From Hyphomicrobium sp. (GTDB lineage: Bacteria; Pseudomonadota; Alphaproteobacteria; Rhizobiales; Hyphomicrobiaceae), in the NCBI RefSeq assembly GCF_019753045.1, contig NZ_JAIELN010000005.1:62001-126000 (forward strand): DNA of 64,000 bases, read 5' to 3'. Positions 9,714 through 18,999 of the stretch are shown here, piece after piece; the stretch's first letter is position 1, and each line of letters starts with the position of its first letter. A program made the translations under genes and the position numbers. The notes below the pieces were generated by a model, which saw only the letters and a list, made by a program, of their open reading frames with translations, was not told the origin of the DNA and ran no database searches.

Positions 9714-10767
9714 GAACGAACGGTTCGAGACCGGAGAGGCGTAGGCGCGGCTCGTGCTTCGGGAGCGCACGCGGCTTATAGGATTTCGCGTGGCTTGCTA
9801 TGTGCGCGATGTGGTCGGGCGTCGAGCCGCAGCAGCCGCCGATGACGTTTATCAAACCATCGGCAAGCCAAGGCTCGACCTTGCAGGCCATCTCGTCGGG
9901 GCCTTCGTCATACTCGCCCATTGCGTTCGGCAGGCCGGCATTCGGGTAAGCCGAGATACGCACGTCAGCGACATGCGAGAGCTCGGCGATGTACGGCCGC
10001 ATCAACTCGGCTCCGAGCGCGCAGTTGAGCCCGATCGAAAACGGCTTCAGGTGCCGCATCGAGTACCAGAAGGCTTCGGCCGTTTGCCCAGACAGAGTCC
10101 GGCCCGAACGATCCGTGATCGTTCCGGAAATCATGATCGGCAGCTCGAGATCTTTTTCCTCGAAGACTTCCAAGGTCGCGAAGCCCGCGGCCTTGGCGTT
10201 CAAAGTGTCGAAGATCGTCTCGATCAGAATGATGTCGGAACCGCCGTCGATCAGTCCCCTCACCTGCTCCTTGTAGGCTTCGCGCAACTCATCGAAGCTG
10301 ACGTTGCGATAGCCCGGATTGTTGACGTCAGGTGAAATCGACGCCGTGCGATTGGTCGGCCCGACGGCGCCCGCGACGAAGCGCGGCTTCTCCGGCGTCT
10401 TTTTCGTCCATTCGTCAGCCGCGCGACGAGCAAGCTTCGCCGCCTCGACGTTCATTTCATACGACAGCTCTTCCATGTGGTAGTCGGCCATGGAAATGCG
10501 CTGCGCATTGAACGTGTTGGTCTCGATGATGTCGGCGCCGGCTTGCAGATACTTACCGTGGATCTCCTGGATGATCTCCGGCTGCGTCAGCACGAGCAGA
10601 TCGTTGTTGCCCTTGATGTCCTTCGAATGATCAGCAAAGCGCTCGCCGCGATAATGTTCTTCGCCGAGCTTGTATCGCTGGATCATCGTGCCCATCGCAC
10701 CGTCGATGATCAGGATGCGTTCGCTTGCGGCCTTTTCAAGCGCGGCCCAACTTGGTTTGCGTCTCAT
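9706..10767 (-). CDS. metH: Methionine synthase, homocysteine-binding part
   Basis: A 353-residue homocysteine S-methyltransferase domain equal to the N-terminal module of MetH. It begins near [10 protein letters not shown] and carries the zinc cysteines Cys249 (GLNCALG), Cys312 and Cys313 (GGCCGST). It ends in [11 protein letters not shown], where one-piece MetH runs through a linker into the folate domain; here a TGA at 9706-9708 ends the chain and the second part starts 8 bases earlier in another frame. Both halves have every catalytic residue, so the split looks functional rather than decayed. It lies 25 bases after metF. Confidence 0.92.
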   Translation of the reverse strand: MRRKPSWAALEKAASERILIIDGAMGTMIQRYKLGEEHYRGERFADHSKDIKGNNDLLVLTQPEIIQEIHGKYLQAGADIIETNTFNAQRISMADYHMEELSYEMNVEAAKLARRAADEWTKKTPEKPRFVAGAVGPTNRTASISPDVNNPGYRNVSFDELREAYKEQVRGLIDGGSDIILIETIFDTLNAKAAGFATLEVFEEKDLELPIMISGTITDRSGRTLSGQTAEAFWYSMRHLKPFSIGLNCALGAELMRPYIAELSHVADVRISAYPNAGLPNAMGEYDEGPDEMACKVEPWLADGLINVIGGCCGSTPDHIAHIASHAKSYKPRALPKHEPRLRLSGLEPFVHG

Positions 10768-10792
10768 ATCACGCCTCGACTTTCCTGAAATT

Positions 10793-11707
10793 TCACGCCG
10801 CGTCCGCGTTCGCCGCCCTGACAGAGCGCAAGCCCAGCAGATGGCAAATTGCGTAGACGAGATCGGCGCGGTTCAACGTGTAGAAGTGGAATTTCTTGAT
10901 GCCCTCGTCGACGAGGTCCATCACTTGCTCGGTCGCGACGGCCGCTCCCACGAGATGGGAGGTGGCGCTGTCGTCTTCCAGCCCTTCGAAACGGCGAGCG
11001 AGCCAGGACGGCACGCTCGCGCCCGCGCGCTTCGCGAAGCCCGCGACCTGCTTGAAGTTATGGATCGGCACGATGCCTGGAGAGATCGGGACCCAGATGC
11101 CTGCAGCACGGGCGCGCTCGATGAAGCGCAGGAAGTGCGTGTTATCAAAGCCGAACTGCGTGATGATGCGATCGGCGCCGGCATCGACCTTGGCTTTCAG
11201 ATTTTCGATATCCGCCTCGATCGACGGGCTTTCGGGATGCGTCTCGGGATAGCCCGCAACCGAAATTTCAAAATCCGCGATGGCCTTCAATCCCGCGACG
11301 AGGTCGGCTGCGTTTTTGTAGCCGCCCGGATAGGGCTCGTACTTCGCGCCGGTTCCTTGTGCCGGATCTCCGCGCAGGGCGACGATGTGGCGAACGCCCT
11401 CCTCCCAATAGGTCTTGGCTACGGCGTTGACCTCTTCCTTCGTGGCGTCGACGCAGGTGAGATGCGCGGCGGGCTTCAAGGGCGTCTCTTTGATGAGGCG
11501 GGTGACCGTCGCGTGCGTGCGCTCGCGCGTCGATCCGCCTGCGCCATACGTCACTGAGACGAATTCGGGGCCGAGCGGCGCGAGGCGCGTGATCGAAGAC
11601 CACAGCGTCTCTTCCATTTTTTCGGTCTTCGGCGGGAAAAATTCGAAGCTGACGAGGATGTCGCCCGATCCCAGCAGCTTGCTTTTGCGTTCATTGGTTT
11701 GTGCCAT
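10793..11707 (-). CDS. metF: 5,10-methylenetetrahydrofolate reductase
   Basis: A 304-residue MetF, an FAD-dependent TIM-barrel enzyme that makes 5-methyl-THF for MetH. Family landmarks include [11 protein letters not shown] near the N-terminus (catalytic Glu), [26 protein letters not shown] and the QFGFD motif. I place the start at ATG 11707, which overlaps the TGA of the preceding regulator gene by one base (TGATG) and follows a GAGGGGG ribosome site; a TTG codon just upstream would add one residue. The overlap implies translational coupling with the regulator. It is the second gene of the methionine operon. Confidence 0.95.
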   Translation of the reverse strand: MAQTNERKSKLLGSGDILVSFEFFPPKTEKMEETLWSSITRLAPLGPEFVSVTYGAGGSTRERTHATVTRLIKETPLKPAAHLTCVDATKEEVNAVAKTYWEEGVRHIVALRGDPAQGTGAKYEPYPGGYKNAADLVAGLKAIADFEISVAGYPETHPESPSIEADIENLKAKVDAGADRIITQFGFDNTHFLRFIERARAAGIWVPISPGIVPIHNFKQVAGFAKRAGASVPSWLARRFEGLEDDSATSHLVGAAVATEQVMDLVDEGIKKFHFYTLNRADLVYAICHLLGLRSVRAANADAA

Positions 11708-12717
11708 CAACCTGCCCCCTCGCGCACTTCTTCTGCAGGTGCGCCTATTCTTGCGACCGATGCCTGCGCCGCGGGACGTTCCGCCAGCCAGATCGTAACG
11801 GTCAGGATTTCTTCGCTGTCGCCGTCCTTAGGTTTCAGATCCTCGGTCGACTTCGGAACGAGGCCGGCATCCTTGAGCCAGCCGGTGACCTGTTCGTTCG
11901 GGAAGCCAAGCCGCTCGTGCGCTTCGCGGGATCTCAAGAACTCGAGATCATGCGGGGCGAAGTCGATGATCAGCAGCTTGCCGCCGGGAGCGAGCACGCG
12001 TGCGGCTTCGCGAATGGCGAGTGCCGGATCGGATAAAAAGTGCAGCACCTGATGCATGACTACGACGTCGGCCTGCCGGTCAGCGAGCGAGAGCGAATAG
12101 ATATCGCCGTGCCGCACCTGCGCGTTGAGGCATCCCTTGGACTTCAGATTGGCCTGCGCGTAGTTGAGCATCGCCTGGTTGACGTCGAGGCCAAGACCGC
12201 GCGTGAACCGGTCTGCGAAAAGTTCGAGCGTGCGGCCGGTCCCGGTTCCAAGATCGACGAAGAGGCCGAATGGCCCCTCGCCTATCGCTCGGCGCATGGC
12301 CGCTTCGACGTCGTTTTCGGCGACGTGCAAGGTTCTGATCCGATCCCAATCGGCGGCGTGCTGTTCGAAAAACGCCTGAGCGGTGGCTTCGCGCTCGCGT
12401 TTCAGGGCTTCCGCGCGCTCACGATCTCGCCGGACCGAAGCCTCCGCCGGATCGACGTCCGAGACGAGGCGCAGCGCCAAGCGGCCGCCAGGCTGGCGAT
12501 CGGAAATATGAAAATAGACCCAGCTGCCGTCGCGGAAGCGCTCGATCAGGCCAGCTTCGCACAGGAGCTTCAGATGGCGGCTGATCCGCGGCTGGCTTTG
12601 GCCGAGGATGAGAGTCAGATCCTTGACGTTGAGTTCGCCGCCCGCGAGCAGGAGTAAAATCCGCAGACGCGTCGGCTCGGCCGCTGCTTTGAGCGCGGCA
12701 ACGAGGTCAGCGGTTCG
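11707..12717 (-). CDS. ArsR-type regulator fused to SAM-dependent methyltransferase domain
   Basis: About 336 residues from ATG 12717. The N-terminal 80 residues form an ArsR winged helix (EPTRLRILLLL, SQPRISRHLKLLCEAGLI); the rest is a class I methyltransferase fold with motif I VDLGTGTGR and the SAM acidic residue in GLDVNQAM. Such fusions next to metF/metH match what is known of SahR-like regulators, which sense S-adenosylhomocysteine or SAM; the symbol sahR is plausible but not proven. In-frame ATGs at 12750 and 12738 are alternatives, but 12750 lies inside the palindrome at 12747-12770, which makes it unlikely. The domain may serve as a ligand sensor rather than an enzyme. Confidence 0.85.
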   Translation of the reverse strand, partial: RTADLVAALKAAAEPTRLRILLLLAGGELNVKDLTLILGQSQPRISRHLKLLCEAGLIERFRDGSWVYFHISDRQPGGRLALRLVSDVDPAEASVRRDRERAEALKREREATAQAFFEQHAADWDRIRTLHVAENDVEAAMRRAIGEGPFGLFVDLGTGTGRTLELFADRFTRGLGLDVNQAMLNYAQANLKSKGCLNAQVRHGDIYSLSLADRQADVVVMHQVLHFLSDPALAIREAARVLAPGGKLLIIDFAPHDLEFLRSREAHERLGFPNEQVTGWLKDAGLVPKSTEDLKPKDGDSEEILTVTIWLAERPAAQASVARIGAPAEEVREGAG

Positions 12718-12746
12718 CATTTCGGGCGATCGGTGCATGCACCACA

Positions 12747-12770
12747 ACATATAAAGATATCTTTATGTGT
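12747..12770. promoter_or_regulatory. Palindromic operator at head of methionine operon
   Basis: ATAAAGATATCTTTAT at 12751-12766 is a perfect 16-bp palindrome; flanking ACA/TGT extends it with one mismatch. It lies directly upstream of the ArsR-methyltransferase / metF / metH operon and is the sort of AT-rich dyad bound by ArsR dimers. Autoregulation by the first gene product is the natural inference. Confidence 0.7.
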
Positions 12771-12884
12771 CAAGTAGCCCCGAGGTCAATTTCGTTAATT
12801 GAACGCCGATACGCGGGGGTTAACGGCCTTTTAGCTATATTCGCAATAATGTGCGCCGTTAGGTCTGCGGGGATCGAGTTCGGA

Positions 12885-13505
12885 ATGCGGCGTCAGGATT
12901 TTGAAGTCATTGAGGTTTCGAGCAGCCCCTTCAGGTTGCCGATCGTACTTCGCCAGACCAACTCGAAGCTTTCCCGAGTTCCGGGCCTCGTCTTGATGAT
13001 CATTCTGGCCGCGCTGATCGTCGGCCCGCAGGTGGGCTTCGCGGCCTACGCGATAGCTTCTCCGGAAGTCCGAAGCGCGATGATTGCACAGCCCTTGGTT
13101 GCGATAGAGCTGGCGCTTGCTCTCGTCTTCTGGGTCGGCCTCATCGTTTGGCCGTTGCGCAACATTCTCTTCGCTTTGCTTTCGGACCGGGAGGTCGATA
13201 TCCGCGATGGCGAGGTCAAGGTGATTGACCGGACTGCCTTTTCCAAGACTTTCTGGCGGATGCCGCTGGCAACCTACGAGGGTGTTGCCGTGCGTGTGCG
13301 TTCGTCACTTTCGGGTGTGCGGCAGGAAGCGGTCCTTGTGCATCCAAACAAAAATCGCAGCATCGTTTTGATGGCCGCTGAGCATATCGGGGCGCGAGAA
13401 GTCGAGGAGCTTTGCAATTTGCTGAGCCTTCCTTCTGCTCCGGTCGAGCGCCGTTTTGGTGCCGGTAAGCAGGCCTCGGGCCGAGAAAATGCTGTGGCAG
13501 CGTAG
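12885..13505 (+). CDS. Two-helix membrane protein of unknown function
   Basis: A 206-residue protein from ATG 12885 (an upstream open frame from 12765 runs through the operator and is less likely). Two transmembrane helices, about 31-55 and 70-95, are followed by a cytoplasmic basic domain with alternating beta strands that resembles PH-like membrane-associated domains, and a disordered tail. No catalytic motif is seen and I do not recognise the family. It diverges from the methionine operon but no link to it is apparent. Confidence 0.65.
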   Translation: MRRQDFEVIEVSSSPFRLPIVLRQTNSKLSRVPGLVLMIILAALIVGPQVGFAAYAIASPEVRSAMIAQPLVAIELALALVFWVGLIVWPLRNILFALLSDREVDIRDGEVKVIDRTAFSKTFWRMPLATYEGVAVRVRSSLSGVRQEAVLVHPNKNRSIVLMAAEHIGAREVEELCNLLSLPSAPVERRFGAGKQASGRENAVAA

Positions 13506-13630
13506 CCATCCGGCATCGTTTTGACGTGATTGTTGCCTCTCTAACGCGACGTGAGGCTTGTTTCGAAGCAGTGAGGACGGCAGAGTCTGGTTGAGCAACC
13601 TGCCACTTCCGGTTTTTTCAGGGGACGACT

Positions 13631-14230
13631 ATGCGAGGGTTTGACATGTTGTGGGCATTTTCACGGATCCGCTCCGCTGGTTGCCTTGCCATTTTGGTCG
13701 CTTGCTTTGCCGCCATTTCTGCCGGGGGAGCGTGGGCTGAATCTCCGGCTGTCTACATGCAGCGCGTGCAGAACGAGTTGATCGTCGCGCAGAAGTCCGG
13801 CGGGGTCGCACAGTTTGCCAACGTCCTGCGCCAGCACATGGATGTGCCCGGCATCGGCTTGACGGCCCTCGGTCCTCATGCCCGGACGCTGCCGAAGGAC
13901 GAGCGTCCGACGTATTACAACGGCATGATCAATTTCATCGCCAAGTACGCGGCCAAAGAAGGCCCGAAGTACATGGTCAGAAGCGCTGTCGTGACGGGTC
14001 AGGGCCCTGGTGACGCCGGCGGCACGAATGTCGATAGCCGCATCACGTTGATGACTGGCGAAAGCTACGACATCCGCTGGCTCGTGATGAAATCGGGGTC
14101 AGGCTACAAGGTTCGCGATGCGCAGGTGGTCGGCTTCTGGATGACGTCGTTCCTTGACGATCTTTTCCAGAATTACATCACCGAGAACGGAAATAATCCG
14201 CGCGCCCTTGTATTGGCTCTGAGCCGGTAA
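13631..14230 (+). CDS. MlaC-like periplasmic phospholipid-binding protein
   Basis: A 199-residue exported protein: signal peptide over residues 1-35 (hydrophobic core about 17-32, site near AWA), then an MlaC/Ttg2D-type fold with YMQRVQNEL, a TYYNGMINFIAKYA segment and a closing GYKVRDAQVVGFWM...DLFQNYI stretch. MlaC proteins ferry phospholipids between outer and inner membrane. No mlaABDEF genes are nearby, so this is an orphan copy whose partners would lie elsewhere. The start has a GGGG site five bases upstream. The run ATCGGGCG / CGCCTGAT just downstream can form a hairpin without a T tract. Confidence 0.75.
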   Translation: MRGFDMLWAFSRIRSAGCLAILVACFAAISAGGAWAESPAVYMQRVQNELIVAQKSGGVAQFANVLRQHMDVPGIGLTALGPHARTLPKDERPTYYNGMINFIAKYAAKEGPKYMVRSAVVTGQGPGDAGGTNVDSRITLMTGESYDIRWLVMKSGSGYKVRDAQVVGFWMTSFLDDLFQNYITENGNNPRALVLALSR

Positions 14231-14445
14231 CATCTGCCATCGGGCGGTTTTCGCCTGATGTGCGTGTGCAATTGCCGGTAGTGGTCACGGAATAGCTTGC
14301 AAATCACACTTCCATCGGCCGGCGCCGAGAATTTTGACAAAGGGCCGTACTCATGGTCCTTGTCGAACGGGGACGGGAAATGTCGACGCGCACGTTCTAT
14401 AAGAGCTGTGCGCGTTCTGTCGTGAGTGGGGATTGGAGACGGGCA

Positions 14446-15033
14446 ATGAATTCTCTGAAGTTGCGTTTTGTGTTCGGGATGGCGCTTGCGGTGGGCCTCG
14501 GCACAGCGATGTCGATGTCACCGGTGTCGGCGCAAGATCAACAGCCGCCAGCCGCTGAGAGCGATCAAGCGGCGCCTGCCGCTGAGGGCGGCACGGATAC
14601 CCTCCCGGCCGCGGGGAATGGGTCGGAACAGGCTGCGCCCAGCGCAGAGCCCGCGCAGGACGGCGGGGCATCGGCCCCTGAAGCTCCGGCCGAAGCTGCT
14701 GCGCCGGCCGAACACCAGGAAGCTCCAGCTGCAGCTGAGGGTGCTGAAGCGCCCGCATCAGGAGCATCAGCCGTCTCGGCCAGCGACTTGAAAATCGGAG
14801 CCGCGGTCTATGGCGCCGACGGCGCGAAGATCGGCGAGGTCAACGGCGTCAAATCCGACGATGCCGGCAAGGTTCAGGAAATTCTCGTTACCGACGGCGT
14901 TGCAGCCGGCATCAACGCGAAGGTCTTCGCCATTTCCGGCGACAAGATCACAAGCGTATCCGATGGCGTGAAGCTGTCGCTCAGCTCGGAAGATGCGAAG
15001 AAACTTCCGATCATCGACAACAGCAACGGCTGA
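14446..15033 (+). CDS. Exported PRC-barrel protein with Ala/Pro/Glu-rich linker
   Basis: A 195-residue protein from ATG 14446, chosen for its GGAG site and the signal peptide it exposes (hydrophobic core about 7-20, cleavage near VSA). Residues 25-107 are a low-complexity linker of Ala, Pro, Glu and Gln; residues about 108-190 form a PRC-barrel (LKIGAAVYG, KIGEVNGVKSDDAGK). PRC-barrel proteins of this kind are common in Hyphomicrobiales and are thought to act in the periplasm, with no defined biochemical role. A terminator follows at once, so it is probably monocistronic. Confidence 0.75.
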   Translation: MNSLKLRFVFGMALAVGLGTAMSMSPVSAQDQQPPAAESDQAAPAAEGGTDTLPAAGNGSEQAAPSAEPAQDGGASAPEAPAEAAAPAEHQEAPAAAEGAEAPASGASAVSASDLKIGAAVYGADGAKIGEVNGVKSDDAGKVQEILVTDGVAAGINAKVFAISGDKITSVSDGVKLSLSSEDAKKLPIIDNSNG

Positions 15034-15058
15034 TCAGTTCACAGAATCTTATTTTGGA

Positions 15059-15089
15059 AGCCGCGCTTTTAACCGAAGCGCGGCTTTTT
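15059..15089 (+). terminator. Rho-independent terminator
   Basis: AGCCGCGCTT and AAGCGCGGCT form a stem with a short loop, followed by a run of five T. It lies 25 bases after the PRC-barrel stop codon. Confidence 0.85.
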
Positions 15090-15210
15090 GCTGTGAATTC
15101 TCCGTGTTCAACGGAATTTGCCGGCCGGTTCTCTCGCAATCGGCTCGCCGCTCGCATATGCAGGTCCTCCGACCTCAACCGCATCAGCCGCGTCGGAGAA
15201 TGGAAACGTC

Positions 15211-17079
15211 ATGCGCAGCACTGGCTTCCTTGCCCTTATTTCGTGTGTCTTATCGGTGTTCGCACTCGTCGTTGGCATTGGGGTAGCTGCGGCGGACGAA
15301 GCTCTCGATACGAGCAAGCTCCCACGCGTCCCTGGCACGAAGGACATCTTCGCAAGTCCGTCGTCCACGATTTTCACGGCGCCAGGCGCTGTCACCGAGG
15401 CGGCCGACGGTACCCTCGCAGCGCTCACGGCAGCGGGTTGGCAACCGTATGCGCCAGCCTTCGGCGAGCCGATGAAGAGCCCCACCATGGCAATCGCGAA
15501 CTTGAAGAAAGGCGCGATTGGCCTTTCCGTGTTCATCACCGTCGCGCCGGCACAGAATAACGCGACGAGTGTCACCTATACCCTGGTAGCCATTGCGAAC
15601 GACTTGCCGTTCCCCAAGGATGCGACGGACATCAAATTCGACGGCGACCGTCCGTTCCTCTCGTGCGTGACGGCCGGCAACCTCGCGGCAACATCGGATT
15701 TTCTCCGCACGGAGCTGATCGCGCGCGGCTGGTCGCCATGGTCGGTGAAGGACAACGCCAAGTCGGCCTACGCTGACGAGAAGACCGAGAAGGGCCTCTA
15801 TGCCTACTACGTTCGCGATACCGGCAAACCTCTGATCCTCGTGCTGCAGAGCGCGGATGACGGCAAGACGACCGTGAAGATCGAGGCCGTTCCCCCTGAA
15901 GTCCTGCACCCGGCCGAGAAGAAGGAAGCGGCGAAGGCGTCTGAACCTCCGCCGGCACCGGCAGCCAAACCTCAGGACAAGGTCGGCGATGCCATGGATG
16001 ATCTGGCGGCAAGCATCATCAAACAGGCGCAGCAGTCGGTCGCTGACGCGATGTCGGGCGCAAAGCCCACTGCCCCCGACACGGCCGACAGAGTTTCTGA
16101 CGCGCCCGCGGAAACATTGACCGTTCTCGACGGCAACACAGCGCCCATTCCGGTTCCGTCGACAGCGGCCGACGTCGACTTCGACGGCGCTAGCGGCAAA
16201 CTTGAATTCAATTCGTCATCAAGCGTCAAGCAACTCGCAGCCTTCTACAGGAGCCAGATGAAGATGCTGGGCTGGAAGGAAGAGAAGTCCGTAATCAACC
16301 AGGCGAACATGGTGGTGCTGGCATTCCAGAAGGGCGAGCAGGACGTTTCGCTCACTCTGATGAAGATGGGCGGCGCGGTCAACGTCAGTGCCAGCGGGTC
16401 GGCACTCGAGAAACCGGAGGCGACGGAGGAAGCTGCAGCGAGCAGTGATGCTGCGAGCGCGCCGGTGAATGAGCCGGAAAAGGAGCTTGAAGCCGAAGAT
16501 GCCGGAGGCCTTCCGGTGCCGAAAGAGCATTCGCTAAGCGGTAGCGAGCAGTCGATGTTTCGTCACGGCGCTAATGCCAACGTTCCGGCGAAGCTCACCT
16601 CGGTGCTCACCTTCTATCGTCGAGAGCTCGGCAAGCGCGACTGGAAAGAAGATCCGTCAAAGTCGGTCATCAAGGACGACGCTGCGGAGGTTCACTACGC
16701 GACGGCTGAGGGCCCCGCCGTTCTGAAGCTCGGGCGCGCCAATGGCGAGACTACGGTCGCCCTCAGTGTCCGCGAGGACGATAAGGCGAAGAAATCCGGG
16801 TTGCTGGCGAAGCCGGGGCAGACGAAGCTTCTGATTGGCAACTTCCTCGAGACCGAAGCCGTCATCACCATCGCCGGGAAGACGATCAAGGTTCCAGCCG
16901 GCGCAGGCAGCAAGGGGCCGGACGGGCCAACGCTCGACGTTGCGCCCGGCAAATACCCTTACAAGCTCAAAGGTGGCGCCAGCGGCCCTGCACCCGACGA
17001 TCCGGTCGAGGTCGGCGCCGATGAAATCTGGGGCCTGATGATCGGCCCCGGCGGCGTATTGCCGGTTCAGATGTATTGA
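15211..17079 (+). CDS. Exported protein with four tandem copies of an undescribed domain
   Basis: A 622-residue protein from ATG 15211 with a signal peptide (core about 5-25). By eye it has four copies of one alpha-beta unit, at about 47-130, 139-228, 312-398 and 433-521. Copies share a helix ending in a Gly/Asp-Trp element (AAGWQPY, ARGWSPW, MLGWKEE, KRDWKED), and copies 2-4 are introduced by LPFP, IPVP or LPVP. Ala/Glu/Pro linkers join them. The last 95 residues form a separate beta-rich module (LLIGNFLETEAVITIAGK). I do not recognise a function; a periplasmic binding or scaffold role is conceivable. Confidence 0.75.
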   Translation: MRSTGFLALISCVLSVFALVVGIGVAAADEALDTSKLPRVPGTKDIFASPSSTIFTAPGAVTEAADGTLAALTAAGWQPYAPAFGEPMKSPTMAIANLKKGAIGLSVFITVAPAQNNATSVTYTLVAIANDLPFPKDATDIKFDGDRPFLSCVTAGNLAATSDFLRTELIARGWSPWSVKDNAKSAYADEKTEKGLYAYYVRDTGKPLILVLQSADDGKTTVKIEAVPPEVLHPAEKKEAAKASEPPPAPAAKPQDKVGDAMDDLAASIIKQAQQSVADAMSGAKPTAPDTADRVSDAPAETLTVLDGNTAPIPVPSTAADVDFDGASGKLEFNSSSSVKQLAAFYRSQMKMLGWKEEKSVINQANMVVLAFQKGEQDVSLTLMKMGGAVNVSASGSALEKPEATEEAAASSDAASAPVNEPEKELEAEDAGGLPVPKEHSLSGSEQSMFRHGANANVPAKLTSVLTFYRRELGKRDWKEDPSKSVIKDDAAEVHYATAEGPAVLKLGRANGETTVALSVREDDKAKKSGLLAKPGQTKLLIGNFLETEAVITIAGKTIKVPAGAGSKGPDGPTLDVAPGKYPYKLKGGASGPAPDDPVEVGADEIWGLMIGPGGVLPVQMY

Positions 17080-17138
17080 GGCCAGCCTGGACGGACACGC
17101 TCTCGGACTGGATGTGCGTGTCCGTCTGTCAGCTGGCC
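17080..17138. terminator. Long hairpin between convergent genes
   Basis: GGCCAGC at 17080-17086 pairs with GCTGGCC at 17132-17138, and GACGGACACGC at 17090-17100 pairs with GCGTGTCCGTC at 17116-17126. The two stems stack around a 15-base loop, with a small internal loop. It lies between the repeat protein and ettA, which face each other. It has no clear T run, so its action as a bidirectional terminator is an inference. Confidence 0.6.
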
Positions 17139-17148
17139 TCGGATGGCG

Positions 17149-18807
17149 TCACCGTTCGAAGCGCTTGAACTTGATCCGGTGCGGCTCCACGGCCTGATCA
17201 CCGAGACGGCGCTTCTTGTCTTCTTCGTAGTCGGCGAAGTTGCCTTCGAACCATTCGACGTGGCTGTCGCCCTCGAATGCGAGGATGTGCGTCGCGAGAC
17301 GATCTAGGAAGAAGCGATCGTGCGAGATGACCACGGCGCAACCGGGAAAATCTTCAAGAGCTGCTTCCAGCGCGCCGAGCGTCTCCGTGTCGAGGTCGTT
17401 CGTCGGCTCGTCGAGCAGCAGCAAGTTGCCGCCCTCCTTCAGAAGCTTGGCGAGATGCACGCGGTTGCGTTCGCCGCCGGACAGCATGCCGACCTTCTTC
17501 TGCTGGTCGGCTCCCTTGAAGTTGAACCAGCCGCAATAGGCGCGGCTCGGAACTTCCTTTTTACCGCCGAGCAGCATTTGATCGAGGCCGCCTGAGATCT
17601 CTTCCCAGACCGTCTTCTTGTCGTCCAAATGTGCGCGGGACTGATCGACGTAGGCGATCTTCACGGTATCGCCGAGACGGATCGAACCCTTGTCCGGCTG
17701 TTCGACGCCGGTGAGCATCTTGAACAGGGTCGTCTTACCGGCGCCGTTCGGACCGATGACGCCGACGATGCCGCCTGGCGGCAGCTTGAACGAGAGATCG
17801 TCGATCAGAAGCCGGTCGCCGAATGCTTTGCTTAGGCCCTCTGCTTCGATGACGATGCCACCGAGGCGCGGTCCGGTCGCGATCTGGATGGATGCGCGTC
17901 CGTTTTCCTCGCGGCCGGCTTCATCGGCCAGCTTCTCGTAGGCGGTGATACGCGCCTTCGACTTGGCCTGGCGTGCTTTCGGCGACGATCTGATCCATTC
18001 GAGTTCGCGGGACAGAGCCTTCTGCTTGCCTTCCTCCTGCGCCTTCTCGACCGCCTCGCGCTTGGCCTTCTGTTCGAGCCAGCCGGAGTAGTTGCCCTTC
18101 CACGGCACGCCCTGCCCGCGGTCGAGTTCGAGCGTCCACTCAGTGATGTTATCGAGGAAGTAGCGGTCGTGGGTCACGAGGATGACGCAGCCCGTGTACT
18201 CTTTCAGATAGCGTTCGAGCCAAGCGACGCTCTCGGCGTCGAGATGGTTGGTCGGCTCGTCGAGGAGAAGAATGTCGGGCTTCGACAGCAGAAGTCTCGT
18301 CAGCGCCACGCGACGCTTCTCACCGCCCGAAAGCTTCGTCACGTCAGCGTCGCCCGGCGGCGAGCGCAAGGCATCGAGCGCCTGCTCGACCTGCGCGTCC
18401 AGATCCCACAGGTTCTGCGCGTCGATCTGATCCTGGAGCGCCGTCATCTCATCGGCGGTCTCTTCCGAATAGTTGGCCGCGATTTCGTTGTAACGGTCGA
18501 GAATGGCCTTCTTCTCCGCAACGCCCTCCATGGCATTGCCGAGCACATCCTTATCGGGATCGAGTTCCGGCTCCTGCGGAAGATAGCCGACCTTGATGCC
18601 GTCGGCGGCCCAGGCTTCGCCCGTGAAGTCGTCGATGCGTCCGGCCATGATTTTGAGGAGCGTCGATTTACCTGCGCCGTTGAGGCCGACGACGCCGATC
18701 TTGGCGCCTGGCAGAAACGACAGCGAAATGTCCTTCAGCACCTGCTTGCCGCCCGGGTAGGCCTTGGACAGCTTGTGCATGTGATAGACGTACTGATGTG
18801 CAGCCAT
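17149..18807 (-). CDS. ettA: ABC-F translation factor EttA
   Basis: A 552-residue ABC-F protein with two soluble ATPase domains and no membrane segment. The first Walker A is G41-LNGAGKS, the second GPNGAGKTT near residue 350, and each half has LSGGE and a [14 protein letters not shown] Walker B region. Length, the N-terminal [16 protein letters not shown] and the arm between the domains match EttA, which binds the ribosomal E site and gates entry into elongation according to the ADP/ATP ratio. It is followed leftward by no partner gene. Confidence 0.93.
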   Translation of the reverse strand: MAAHQYVYHMHKLSKAYPGGKQVLKDISLSFLPGAKIGVVGLNGAGKSTLLKIMAGRIDDFTGEAWAADGIKVGYLPQEPELDPDKDVLGNAMEGVAEKKAILDRYNEIAANYSEETADEMTALQDQIDAQNLWDLDAQVEQALDALRSPPGDADVTKLSGGEKRRVALTRLLLSKPDILLLDEPTNHLDAESVAWLERYLKEYTGCVILVTHDRYFLDNITEWTLELDRGQGVPWKGNYSGWLEQKAKREAVEKAQEEGKQKALSRELEWIRSSPKARQAKSKARITAYEKLADEAGREENGRASIQIATGPRLGGIVIEAEGLSKAFGDRLLIDDLSFKLPPGGIVGVIGPNGAGKTTLFKMLTGVEQPDKGSIRLGDTVKIAYVDQSRAHLDDKKTVWEEISGGLDQMLLGGKKEVPSRAYCGWFNFKGADQQKKVGMLSGGERNRVHLAKLLKEGGNLLLLDEPTNDLDTETLGALEAALEDFPGCAVVISHDRFFLDRLATHILAFEGDSHVEWFEGNFADYEEDKKRRLGDQAVEPHRIKFKRFER

Positions 18808-18999
18808 ACGCGGCGCCTCGTTGGGAGTAAGGTTTAGGGATTGGGGGCCTTCCTACCCGATTGTCGCGACTTCCTCAATTGCATCATTGCGCCCATGTGC
18901 GACGTGCCGCGGCGCGGCTTTTGGGGCGGGCCGGAATGCCTCATCTAGCTGTCGCAAACGGCGCAGGGCACAGAGCAAAATCAGGCTCCGCCTTGACCG

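Noticed and set aside
9690-9720. Simple frameshift or assembly error splitting metH
   Set aside because: The second chain has a new, well-formed N-terminal extension and both frames are open with plausible start sites, so fission is preferred; resequencing would settle it.
12740-12790. SAM riboswitch ahead of the methionine operon
   Set aside because: The leader is too short and shows a DNA-type palindrome rather than a riboswitch fold.
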